Shown: positions 18,729-26,156 of the stretch, piece after piece
Position numbering within the stretch: the stretch's first letter is position 1
Layout of the letters: the number at the start of each line of letters is the position of its first letter
Source: Methanomassiliicoccaceae archaeon
GTDB taxonomy: Archaea; Thermoplasmatota; Thermoplasmata; Methanomassiliicoccales; Methanomethylophilaceae
Direction of reading: 5' to 3'
DNA length: 64,000 bases
NCBI GenBank assembly: GCA_034928305.1
Contig: JAYFOZ010000003.1
Span: 62,001 to 126,000, forward strand
Position numbers and translations under genes: made by a program
The notes under the pieces: model-generated
Told to the model about the DNA's origin: nothing
The model's database searches: none
What the model saw: the letters and a program-made list of their open reading frames with translations, nothing else

Positions 18729-18825
18729 CGAGAATGTATAGCGGAGAGCATGTTCGATAGGAAAATCTGAATAATGGCTAAGTCATCTCTATCGAAAATG
18801 AAGGGATATTCGCTATACATTTTCG
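18729..18825. repeat. Nested inverted repeat around the HAD start codon
   Basis: Outer arms are 18729-18743 (CGAGAATGTATAGCG) and 18811-18825 (CGCTATACATTTTCG), pairing at 14 of 15 positions. Inner arms are 18749-18760 (CATGTTCGATAG) and 18789-18800 (CTATCGAAAATG), pairing at 11 of 12. The 28-base loop contains the ATG at 18774. In RNA this would be a long interrupted hairpin enclosing the start codon. It looks like an inverted copy of the first coding bases placed in the leader. Confidence 0.65.
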
Positions 18826-19415
18826 ACCTCGACGGTACGCTCGTCGATTCCGCCAACGGACTCGTCGTATCCTACAGGAAAGCCCTTGATAAAATGGGGC
18901 TATTGTACGACGAGTCTTGTCTGGCTGAATTCACCCGTGAGCCGCTCTACGCCACGTTCAGCAGGTTCGAACGCCCTGGAATAGACTATAAGACGTTCGA
19001 AGAGGTCATGTTCGACGAGTACCGGCTTTCGCTCGACCCGAACAGCTTCCCTTTCCCCGACACCCGTTATGCGCTGCAGAGAATCGCCGACGAGGGCCTC
19101 CCGATGTGTGTGGCCACCCGCAGCTCGAGCAAAAGGGCCAGGAACGTCATGACGATCCACAAGATCATACAATACATCGACCACACCGTGGGATATGACA
19201 ACGTAGCAAGACAGAAACCCGACCCGGAGTGTCTGAAGGTTTGCATGGCGCATTACAGCATACGCAAGGACGGAGTCCTCTTTGTGGGGGACGGGGAGAC
19301 CGACATGATGGCGGCGGAAGCGTTCGGGATAGACGGAGCGCTGATTGACCGCAACGATTTAGGCGGGGACTGCAGGTGCACATACAGAATAAAGAGCCTG
19401 AGGGAACTGTTTTGA
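18774..19415 (+). CDS. HAD-superfamily phosphatase (phosphoglycolate phosphatase-like)
   Basis: This 213-residue hydrolase has HAD motif I as FDLDGTLVDS, motif II as ATRSSS, the motif III lysine in RQKPDPE and motif IV as GDGETDMMAAE. The helical cap between motifs I and II is of the C1 type found in Gph/pyrophosphatase-like enzymes. The substrate cannot be assigned; pdxS upstream raises the possibility of a phosphate ester in PLP metabolism, but the 83-base gap makes linkage uncertain. The beginning of the gene forms the right arm of a long inverted repeat. Its end overlaps the next HAD gene. Confidence 0.83.
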   Translation: MAKSSLSKMKGYSLYIFDLDGTLVDSANGLVVSYRKALDKMGLLYDESCLAEFTREPLYATFSRFERPGIDYKTFEEVMFDEYRLSLDPNSFPFPDTRYALQRIADEGLPMCVATRSSSKRARNVMTIHKIIQYIDHTVGYDNVARQKPDPECLKVCMAHYSIRKDGVLFVGDGETDMMAAEAFGIDGALIDRNDLGGDCRCTYRIKSLRELF

Positions 19416-20032
19416 AATACGGCACCTACATTTTCGATTTTGACAATACTCTGTTCGACACCCGAGGGGGATATGAAGCATGCTACAGGAAAGCGTTCGG
19501 GATATTCGGCATCGCCTATGACCCTTCGAAATATTACCAGTATATCAGAACGCCTCTACATGCGATATTCGAAAAACACTATCCTGGATGTCCGTGCAAG
19601 TACCGTGAGTTCGTGGCCGAGTTCATGAAGGAGGCGGAGAACTCCGTAGTCGATACGGCCATTCCTTTTCCGGAAACGATAGAATGCATCGAAAGGCTGG
19701 CGGACTCGGGAAAGAAGATGGCGATCGTGTCCGGTTCGTCCGAGTCGTATATCAACGACATTCTGAATAACAACGGCCTTAGGGGCCACTTCGGGACGGT
19801 CGTCGGGTACGAGAACAGTTTGCGCCCTAAACCTGACCCGTATCCGATCAACCTCTGCCTTAAAAACCTCAGCACCGGGCCCAACGACTGTGTTTATGTA
19901 GGGGACAGCCCGGACGACATCACGGCGGCGAAACGCGCCGGCATCGGCAAGATACTCGTCAACCGCCATGGTGGCGATTGGGAAAGCGAAGCGGACCATA
20001 TAATTTCGGACCTTATCGAACTATTGGGATGA
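19412..20032 (+). CDS. HAD-superfamily phosphatase, paralogue of the preceding gene
   Basis: Motif I is FDFDNTLFDT, motif II is VSGSSES, the motif III lysine is in RPKPDPY and motif IV is GDSPDDITAAKRAG. It is a second C1-cap HAD protein, related to its neighbour. I chose a TTG start at 19412: it overlaps the upstream stop (TTGA) and has GAGGGA seven bases before it. An ATG at 19376 would add twelve residues lying inside the preceding gene. The two are translationally coupled. Substrate unknown. Confidence 0.8.
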   Translation: MKYGTYIFDFDNTLFDTRGGYEACYRKAFGIFGIAYDPSKYYQYIRTPLHAIFEKHYPGCPCKYREFVAEFMKEAENSVVDTAIPFPETIECIERLADSGKKMAIVSGSSESYINDILNNNGLRGHFGTVVGYENSLRPKPDPYPINLCLKNLSTGPNDCVYVGDSPDDITAAKRAGIGKILVNRHGGDWESEADHIISDLIELLG

Positions 20033-20034
20033 GA

Positions 20035-20046
20035 TTGACCAGTCAA
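20035..20046. promoter_or_regulatory. Palindrome beside the DHA2 exporter promoter
   Basis: TTGAC and GTCAA are perfect five-base inverted arms around a two-base centre. The right arm abuts an AT-rich TATA-like stretch (20045-20056), 23-34 bases before the exporter ATG. A TetR-like or MarR-like repressor site would fit, but no such regulator is adjacent. Confidence 0.3.
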
Positions 20047-20078
20047 TATAATATAGCACAACTCGGTTTCAAATTTTT

Positions 20079-21521
20079 ATGGGTGAGCCGTCCGTACGTT
20101 CCGAAAAGCTTCTGCTTCTGGCTGTTGCCGTAGCGGTGCTGATGGACGGCATGGACGGCAGCATAGTGAACGTGGCCCTTCCGTCGATCGCAATAAGCCT
20201 CGGGACGGATACCGCGTCCGCATCGTGGGTGACCGTCGTATATTTCATGATGCTCGCCGGGCTTATCCTTTTCTTTGGAAGGATCGCGGACCGTGGCGCC
20301 GTACGTAAGGTCTTCGTATCCGGCTTTGCCATATTCACATTGGCGTCGCTCTTTTGCGGAATCTCGGATTCGCTTAACATGTTGCTGGTTTCCAGAGCCG
20401 TACAAGGCGTAGGCGGGGCGATGATGGCCGCTGGGGCACCGATGTTATGCGTCAAATATGTGTCCAGGAGCAAATTGGGCCTCGCTCTGAGCGTGGCGAC
20501 CCTTGGCAGTGCAATGGGATATGCCGTAGGTCCGGCATTGGGCGGCATCTTGACAGATATGCTTTCATGGCACTGGATATTTCTCATAAACATCCCCATC
20601 TGCGCCCTGGCGATACCCCTTGCCATGTACGTCATACCTAAAGACGGCCCTGTGGAGAAAAGGTCCCTGGATTTCCCCGGCACTGCATTTCTTTTCGGCG
20701 CTATAATTACAGGAATATATGCCCTGGAAATAAGCGGGAGTCCGGGCTCGGGAGACTTTTTCTTCATTGCGCTTGTGGCATGCCTGATACTGCTTGTGCT
20801 TTTCATCATACGGGAGCTGAAGTTTCACAGACCGCTCATCGACGTGCGGATCTTCAAGTCCCGGACATTCGACTTTATGTTTTTGGCTTTCATGCTTTAC
20901 AACCTTGCCTACATGGGAATATTCTATCTCTTGCCGTTCTACATGGACCTTAGCTTGGGATTCTCGTCCAGCAAGACGGGGCTTTATCTGTTGATACCTT
21001 CCGCCATAACTGCCATAATTTGCCTGCCGCTCGGCAGGTGGTCTGACCGCAAGGGCAGAAGATGGTTCGCCGTGGCTGCCTGCCTGTGTCTCGTAGCTTT
21101 CAACGTCCTGCTGTGGCTGATGAATGTGACCCATGACCTCTGGACCCTTATTCCCATAGTGGTCCTGATGGGCGTATCGTGGGGATTGGCCGGCGGACCG
21201 ATGGGGGGGCGCGTCGTCGAGCACGCCCCCAAAGGCAACGATGGAATGGGTTCTTCGGTGATGTCCATGTCCATCTATCTGGGAGGTGGCCTGGGAACGG
21301 CTCTCTTCGCGGCCTTCTTCTCGATCACATCCGGGGCCCCGGGCAAGAGCTTCTCGTTGCTAAGCATTCCCGAGTTCACCAGCGGATTCTCCGCAGCTTT
21401 GCTGCTTGCCATCGTCATCTCCATGATAACAGTGCTAATGTCCTTCGCCGTAAAGGACTCGGACACCGTTCCTTTGGAAGCCGATACATCCGAAACGGAC
21501 GACGGGAAAAGAACCGTCTGA
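20079..21521 (+). CDS. MFS multidrug exporter, DHA2 (EmrB/QacA) type
   Basis: The 480-residue protein is hydrophobic with about 14 membrane helices. It opens with [18 protein letters not shown], the first helix motif typical of the DHA2 drug:H+ antiporters. It continues with [13 protein letters not shown] (loop 2-3) and a motif C-like stretch [14 protein letters not shown] in helix 5. It probably exports toxic organic molecules in exchange for protons. It has its own promoter region with a short palindrome. The substrate is not predictable from sequence. Confidence 0.87.
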   Translation: MGEPSVRSEKLLLLAVAVAVLMDGMDGSIVNVALPSIAISLGTDTASASWVTVVYFMMLAGLILFFGRIADRGAVRKVFVSGFAIFTLASLFCGISDSLNMLLVSRAVQGVGGAMMAAGAPMLCVKYVSRSKLGLALSVATLGSAMGYAVGPALGGILTDMLSWHWIFLINIPICALAIPLAMYVIPKDGPVEKRSLDFPGTAFLFGAIITGIYALEISGSPGSGDFFFIALVACLILLVLFIIRELKFHRPLIDVRIFKSRTFDFMFLAFMLYNLAYMGIFYLLPFYMDLSLGFSSSKTGLYLLIPSAITAIICLPLGRWSDRKGRRWFAVAACLCLVAFNVLLWLMNVTHDLWTLIPIVVLMGVSWGLAGGPMGGRVVEHAPKGNDGMGSSVMSMSIYLGGGLGTALFAAFFSITSGAPGKSFSLLSIPEFTSGFSAALLLAIVISMITVLMSFAVKDSDTVPLEADTSETDDGKRTV

Positions 21522-21583
21522 ACTGCTTCAAACGGCGCTCTCGCATACTAAAAATAAATAAACAGCGAATTCCATGGATGCCC

Positions 21584-21721
21584 ATGAAGTACGAGTGCTT
21601 GCTCTGTGGCTATATCTATGACGATAGCAAGGAAGACGTTCCGTTCAGCGAACTTCCCGATGATTGGGTCTGCCCGGACTGCGGTTCCCAGAAATCAGAT
21701 TTCGAATACTGCGAAGACTGA
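21584..21721 (+). CDS. Rubredoxin (short form)
   Basis: The 45-residue protein has the two rubredoxin knuckles CLLCGY and CPDCGS, with PDDWVC before the second. It binds one iron atom through four cysteines and carries single electrons in the cytoplasm, for example in oxygen or peroxide defence. It is about eight residues shorter than common rubredoxins; the loop between the knuckles is trimmed ([15 protein letters not shown]). An alternative ATG at 21578 would add two residues. A TATA-like AAAATAAATA at 21550-21559 suggests a leaderless message. A much longer frame on this strand from 21179 is only an overlap with the exporter gene. Confidence 0.9.
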   Translation: MKYECLLCGYIYDDSKEDVPFSELPDDWVCPDCGSQKSDFEYCED

Positions 21722-22684
21722 TCAATCCTTACCGTTACCGTCGATGCAGATGAACTGGGTGTTCTGTGCCCTCCGAAGCTCTTCCAGCAGTTGCTTTGCC
21801 TCCTCGCTACCTTGCTCGGCGGCCTTGGACATGGACTTTAGTCCCCTGTCGGGGTCGCAGTCCGTTCCTGTGCCCTGGATCTCCATCCTGCCTTTAAGGA
21901 ACGATGCGTCGGCATCTCCTTCATCGGACGCTTGGGAATAGAGCTCGTAAGCCTTCTCCAGATTCCTCTGGGTGCCTCTGCCCTCGTAGTGCAGGGTCCC
22001 CAAACTTACTTTCGCAGTGGTAATACCGGCATCGGCTGCCTTGGAATACCATCTGAAAGCCTCATCTTCACCTCCCGGGATCCTGCCTGAAAACGAGAGT
22101 TCCGCCATCTTCATCTGCGCCTCGGGAAGGCCCTCTTCCGCTGAACGTCTGAAAAGCTCGGACGCCTTATCCTGGTCCTTTTCCGTACCGACCCCTTCCT
22201 CATACATGTAGCCGGCCTTGAACATCGACACCACGTCATTGGCCTCTGCCGACCTTAGGAACCATCTGAAGGCTGCGCGCATGTCCCTCTCTGTCCCGTA
22301 GCCGTTGAACAGATACTCGGCTACATAAGCAAAGGCCTCGAGCATCCCTGCCTCGGCGGCCACCAAAAAATGCTTGTAGGACGCCTCGGGGTCCGCTGGA
22401 AGCCCGTAATCGCCCGTGTAGATCATACCCAATCTGAAGCTGGATTCTACGTGCCCCGTTGAAGCCGCCTTTTCATACAGCCCCTTGGCGCGCTCTTGGT
22501 CTTGGGTGGCTCCGTAACCTACCATGAGTATCTCGGCTAGACCGAAGATCCCCTGGGAAAATCCCTCATCGGCGACCGCTGAGAAGATACGGGCCGCCTC
22601 GTCCGGACGTCTCTCGTATCCTCCTGTTCCCGTCATATACATTACAGCTTCGCGGCAAAGCTCCGCTGCTTCTTCGGAATTCAT
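21722..22684 (-). CDS. Sel1-repeat protein (320 aa)
   Basis: About eight Sel1-like repeats make up the protein (for example FRLGMIYTGDYGLPADPEA and MFKAGYMYEEGVGTEKDQD). The C-terminal 25 residues are polar and unrelated to the repeats. There is no signal peptide. It ends directly at the convergent rubredoxin gene and has an AT-rich divergent promoter region (22685-22836) shared with the SMR pair. It is the fifth Sel1 protein in 11 kb, so this genome uses the family heavily. Confidence 0.85.
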   Translation of the reverse strand: MNSEEAAELCREAVMYMTGTGGYERRPDEAARIFSAVADEGFSQGIFGLAEILMVGYGATQDQERAKGLYEKAASTGHVESSFRLGMIYTGDYGLPADPEASYKHFLVAAEAGMLEAFAYVAEYLFNGYGTERDMRAAFRWFLRSAEANDVVSMFKAGYMYEEGVGTEKDQDKASELFRRSAEEGLPEAQMKMAELSFSGRIPGGEDEAFRWYSKAADAGITTAKVSLGTLHYEGRGTQRNLEKAYELYSQASDEGDADASFLKGRMEIQGTGTDCDPDRGLKSMSKAAEQGSEEAKQLLEELRRAQNTQFICIDGNGKD

Positions 22685-22757
22685 ATCCGCATAATACGTT
22701 TTATATTCATCATACTTCGCATGTCGATTTTAAAAATACAGTATTTAAATGTTCTCA

Positions 22758-22773
22758 TTAGTATAATTACTAA
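22758..22773. promoter_or_regulatory. Small palindrome in the Sel1/SMR divergent promoter region
   Basis: TTAGTA and TACTAA are perfect inverted arms around TAAT. The site lies in a very AT-rich stretch between divergent genes, about 65 bases upstream of the first SMR gene. It may be an operator, but chance is possible in such biased sequence. Confidence 0.25.
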
Positions 22774-22836
22774 AAAATAGAATTATTTGATTTATTATCG
22801 AATCAATTATAAAGTTAATCGATATCTTAATAAGGC

Positions 22837-23169
22837 ATGGATGTTGCATGGATATATCTTATCGCAGCCAGTCTGCTTGAGCCCGTTTGGGTGATATGTT
22901 TAGAAAAATCTGATAATTTCAAAAACCTTAAGTGGAGCTTTTGGTTCATTGTTTCAATATTCCTCTGTCTTTGGCTACTCGCACTCGCCGTCGAAGATAT
23001 TGGTCCCGGAATATCTTACACGGTCCTTGCCGGAATCGGTTCCGTTCTTACGGTCGCTGCCGGAATAACGCTCTATAAAGAGACCGCCAGTTTCAAAAGA
23101 ATAATATTCATCGTCATGATAATAATCGGTATAATTGTCGTCCGCCTCTCCACGGGAGGAGTATTATGA
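22837..23169 (+). CDS. SMR-family exporter, subunit 1
   Basis: This 110-residue protein has four membrane helices and the conserved glutamate in helix 1 (SLLEPVWVICLEKS). This layout is that of small multidrug resistance transporters, including the guanidinium exporters (Gdx/SugE, YkkCD). The GISYTVLAGIGSVLTV segment corresponds to the conserved helix 3 region. The next gene encodes a second SMR protein and overlaps it by four bases, so the two probably form a heterodimer with opposed orientation. Export could be of guanidinium or quaternary ammonium compounds; sequence alone does not decide. Confidence 0.85.
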   Translation: MDVAWIYLIAASLLEPVWVICLEKSDNFKNLKWSFWFIVSIFLCLWLLALAVEDIGPGISYTVLAGIGSVLTVAAGITLYKETASFKRIIFIVMIIIGIIVVRLSTGGVL

Positions 23170-23507
23170 AATTCTCCAACGAGAAGAACAAGGGCTGGAC
23201 GCTCATCCTGATCTCGGCAGTGTGCGAGATAATCTGGGCAATATGCATCGATTTTACGCAAGGCCTCAGAGTAATGACATGGAACGCGGTCGTTGTGCTG
23301 TTCCTGGCGATCAGCGTGGTCCTTCTTTCGATGAGCATAAAGACCGGTATCCATCTTAGCACTGCCTACGCAGTCTGGACGGGCATCGGAATCGTAGGCA
23401 CGGTCGTAATATCGGCGATCATGGGGCTGGACGTTATCACCGCCATGACGATGGTAGGACTTGTGCTGATAATAGCAGGCTCCGTGGGACTGAAAACTGT
23501 GGACTGA
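23166..23507 (+). CDS. SMR-family exporter, subunit 2
   Basis: This is the second half of the SMR pair (113 residues, four membrane helices). Helix 1 keeps the proton-coupling glutamate (SAVCEIIWAICID), and helix 3 reads STAYAVWTGIGIVGTVV, very close to the Gdx/SugE signature. The N-terminus has about nine extra polar residues compared with subunit 1. Start and stop of the pair overlap as ATGA, which couples their translation. Closest functional guess: guanidinium-type or small-cation exporter subunit. Confidence 0.85.
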   Translation: MKFSNEKNKGWTLILISAVCEIIWAICIDFTQGLRVMTWNAVVVLFLAISVVLLSMSIKTGIHLSTAYAVWTGIGIVGTVVISAIMGLDVITAMTMVGLVLIIAGSVGLKTVD

Positions 23508-23544
23508 CGTCTTCGGCAAACCTCTTATCTTTATCTTTTTATAA

Positions 23545-23576
23545 TTGAACATTCATTCAATTGAGCATATATTCAA
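23545..23576. promoter_or_regulatory. Tandem ArsR/CadC-type operator
   Basis: Two 16-base imperfect palindromes lie end to end: TTGAACATTCATTCAA (23545-23560) and TTGAGCATATATTCAA (23561-23576). The TGAA/TTCA core is that of ArsR/SmtB-family operators. They follow a TATA-like TTTTTATAA (23536-23544) and end 12 bases before the ATG of the arsR gene, so binding would block its own transcription. Confidence 0.7.
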
Positions 23577-23588
23577 TTGGGTGACCAT

Positions 23589-23954
23589 ATGGAAAATTAC
23601 GATCGAGATATCTGCGATGTGCACGTGACACATCAGGACGTTGTAGAACTTGTAAGAAAAAGCATACCCAAAGAGGAGGATGTTTTCAGGCTTTCCGAGT
23701 TCTTCAGCCTGTTCGGCGACAGCACCAGGGTCAAGATATTGATGGCGCTGGAAGTGAGCGAGATGTGTGTTTGCGACATCGGCGCATCTCTGATGATGTC
23801 GGATTCTGCAGTCTCCCACCAACTTAAGGCGCTTAAAAGGTCCAGGCTCATCAAATCCCGCAGGGACGGAAAATTCGTATACTACTCGCTTTGCGACGAC
23901 CACGTCAAATCGATAATCGACTTCGCGTCCGAGCATCTGGGGGAGGAGAAATGA
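23589..23954 (+). CDS. ArsR/SmtB-family metal-responsive repressor (CadC-like)
   Basis: This 121-residue winged-helix repressor carries the CVCD cysteine pair in helix 3 (EMCVCDIG), as in CadC, and an N-terminal cysteine (DICDVH). The last helix has the full zinc-site spacing D-x-H-x10-H-x2-E (DDH ... EHLGEE), as in SmtB and CadC. Both metal sites are therefore plausible, for cadmium/lead and zinc. I chose the ATG at 23589 because GGTGA lies just upstream; a TTG at 23577 would add four residues. It starts an operon with the HMA carrier and the P1B-ATPase and is preceded by its likely operator. Confidence 0.9.
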   Translation: MENYDRDICDVHVTHQDVVELVRKSIPKEEDVFRLSEFFSLFGDSTRVKILMALEVSEMCVCDIGASLMMSDSAVSHQLKALKRSRLIKSRRDGKFVYYSLCDDHVKSIIDFASEHLGEEK

Positions 23955-24172
23955 GAGCCGCTTTCGTCATCGAGAACCTTGGGTGCGCGAACTGCGCAGC
24001 CAAGATGGAAAGGAAGATCTCCAAAATACAAGGCGTTAGATCCGCGTCCGTAATATTCATGTCCAAAAAGCTGATCATCGATGCCGACGAAACAGATATC
24101 AGCCGAATAGAGATGGAGGCCGGAATCATAGTCAAAAGTATAGAGCCGGACTCCAGATTGATAAGGGGTTGA
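23951..24172 (+). CDS. Stand-alone heavy-metal-associated (HMA) domain protein
   Basis: This 73-residue protein is a single ferredoxin-like HMA fold with the metal motif GCANC near the N-terminus (LGCANCAAKMERKI). Such proteins are chaperones for soft metals or are the N-terminal domains of P1B-ATPases. Here it overlaps the arsR stop (ATGA) and lies six bases before the ATPase gene, whose product lacks an HMA domain. It most likely supplies metal to that pump. The upstream in-frame ATG at 23891 lies inside arsR and is not used. Confidence 0.87.
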   Translation: MRAAFVIENLGCANCAAKMERKISKIQGVRSASVIFMSKKLIIDADETDISRIEMEAGIIVKSIEPDSRLIRG

Positions 24173-24178
24173 ACCCAC

Positions 24179-26020
24179 TTGCGTCGAAGAACAGCAGAAG
24201 TTCTGATCTCGGGCTTGCTCTTTGCAATCGGTGCCTTGTTGCATTACACCGGTCAGGAGACGGCCTCGATGGCCGTTCTCATAACAGCTTATGCGATTGC
24301 AGGCTATGTTGTGGCCATCTCCGCGGCAAAGAGCCTCCGTTACGGCATGATACTCGACGAGAACTTCCTGACCATCATCGCTTCCGCCGGCGCTTTCATC
24401 ATCGGTGCAAGCGTCGAAGGTGCGGCGGTAATACTATTCTTCTGCGTCGGGGAGCTGTTCGAAGAGGCCGCTGTACAAAAAACAAGAAAGTCCATCTCCG
24501 AACTGGTAGAGATGCAGCCTGTTTCAGTAAGAGTGGTCAGGAACGGTTATGAGCTCGCCGTCAAACCGGAGGACGTCGCTATAGGCGAACATTTCGTAGT
24601 GCTTCCCGGGGAACGTATCCCGATAGACGGAACCATACTGTCCGGCTCTTCGTCTCTGGATACTAAAGCGCTCACCGGCGAGTCGATGCCGAGGGACGTC
24701 GCTCCCGGGGAATCCGCCCTAAGCGGATGCATAAATATGACTGGCACCCTTGTGATAAGGGCGGACAGAGAATACTCTGATTCAGCGGTCGCACGCGTCC
24801 TTGCAATGGTCGAGGAGTCGGGGTCGAGAAAAGCAAAGACAGAGAAGTTCATAACCACTTTTGCAAAGTACTACACGCCCGCTGTCGTCGCTGCCGCAAT
24901 TATAGTTGCGACCGTTCCGACGCTTTTGTTTGGACTACCTTCCGACATATGGGTCTATCGCGCGCTGGTGTTCCTTGTGGTTTCCTGCCCATGCGCCCTT
25001 GTCATATCTGTGCCGCTGACGTTTTTCTGCGGGGTAGGACGTGCCTCAAAATCCGGCATCCTGATCAACGGAGGGGATGTAATGGATAGGCTGGCACTAG
25101 TAGATACAGTCGTGGTGGACAAAACCGGCACCGTTACCAAAGGATCGTTCGACTTCAGCGGCATCCATGCTTACGGAGTCACAGAGGACGACCTGCTGGA
25201 GTATGCCGCGAAATCGGAGTATCACTCGGACCATCCGATATCCGCGGCGATAATAGGCCGCTACGGACGCGTTATCGACCCTGAGGATATCGGAGAATCG
25301 GTGAACATAGCAGGAAAGGGCATAAGGACCGAGGTCAACGGACACACTGTTCACACGGGGAATGCCAGGCTCATGCGGGAAATAGGCATAGAACCGTGCG
25401 GCACACACGATGGCGTTACCAATATACACGTCGCGATCGACAGCACGTACGGCGGCCATATTTCCATATCGGACGAGCCGAAGGACGATTCCGCCGAAGC
25501 CATCCGCGAGATGAGGGAGCTGGGCGTGAAGGACGTGATAATGCTGACCGGCGACAACAGAACATCGGCCAGCCGGGTGGCGGAAATCGTCGGAATAACG
25601 AACGTCCACAGCGAACTGCTTCCGGAGGACAAACTGGACAGGCTTGAAGATTATCTCGGACTCGAAAACAGATCGGGTTCCCTGGCATATGTCGGAGACG
25701 GCATCAACGACGCGCCTTCGATAGCAAGGGCCGATGTCGGAGTGGCAATGGGGGGCATAGGTTCCGACAGCGCAGTAGAGGCAGCGGACGTGGTCATAAT
25801 GAACGATTCCCTCAGGAAGCTGCCGGAGGCCATCAGAATATCAAGGAGGACACGAAAAATCGCATACCAGAACATTGTTTTCTCACTGGGGTTCAAATTT
25901 GCCGCACTGGGACTTGCCACTTTCGGCCTGGCCGGGATGTGGTTTGCAATATTCGCCGACGTTGGGGTTGCAGCGATAGCCATCGTAAACGGTACCAGAG
26001 CTTACGGGAGATTCCTATGA
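24179..26020 (+). CDS. zntA: Zinc/cadmium/lead-exporting P1B-type ATPase (ZntA-like)
   Basis: This 613-residue pump has the intramembrane CPCAL motif, the phosphorylation site DKTGTVTKG, the HP locus in SDHPIS, and GDGINDAP. The last membrane helices contain a lysine in NIVFSLGFKF and D-x-G in FADVGVAA, which are the P1B-2 signature for Zn2+/Cd2+/Pb2+ rather than copper. There is no N-terminal metal-binding domain; the preceding gene encodes one separately. I use the TTG start at 24179, as no ATG fits the N-terminal helix. With the ArsR repressor it forms a metal-efflux operon. Confidence 0.93.
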   Translation: MRRRTAEVLISGLLFAIGALLHYTGQETASMAVLITAYAIAGYVVAISAAKSLRYGMILDENFLTIIASAGAFIIGASVEGAAVILFFCVGELFEEAAVQKTRKSISELVEMQPVSVRVVRNGYELAVKPEDVAIGEHFVVLPGERIPIDGTILSGSSSLDTKALTGESMPRDVAPGESALSGCINMTGTLVIRADREYSDSAVARVLAMVEESGSRKAKTEKFITTFAKYYTPAVVAAAIIVATVPTLLFGLPSDIWVYRALVFLVVSCPCALVISVPLTFFCGVGRASKSGILINGGDVMDRLALVDTVVVDKTGTVTKGSFDFSGIHAYGVTEDDLLEYAAKSEYHSDHPISAAIIGRYGRVIDPEDIGESVNIAGKGIRTEVNGHTVHTGNARLMREIGIEPCGTHDGVTNIHVAIDSTYGGHISISDEPKDDSAEAIREMRELGVKDVIMLTGDNRTSASRVAEIVGITNVHSELLPEDKLDRLEDYLGLENRSGSLAYVGDGINDAPSIARADVGVAMGGIGSDSAVEAADVVIMNDSLRKLPEAIRISRRTRKIAYQNIVFSLGFKFAALGLATFGLAGMWFAIFADVGVAAIAIVNGTRAYGRFL

Positions 26021-26156
26021 TACTGTCCCCTGCGGAATTCGTAATTTGATTTTTCCGGAAATAAAGTGGGGGCCGGCAATAGCCAGTTTACGGATTTCGT
26101 ATTGATTTGCCAAGTATTAAATCGGTCGAGCACATACGCGTGACTGGGATGCATGG

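Noticed and set aside
18960-18980. tRNA-like GGTTCGA sequence
   Set aside because: It lies inside the HAD coding sequence and has no acceptor, anticodon or D-stem around it.
21179-21721. A 180-residue protein in the rubredoxin frame
   Set aside because: The upstream part is an out-of-frame reading of the exporter gene; only the last 45 residues are a real protein.
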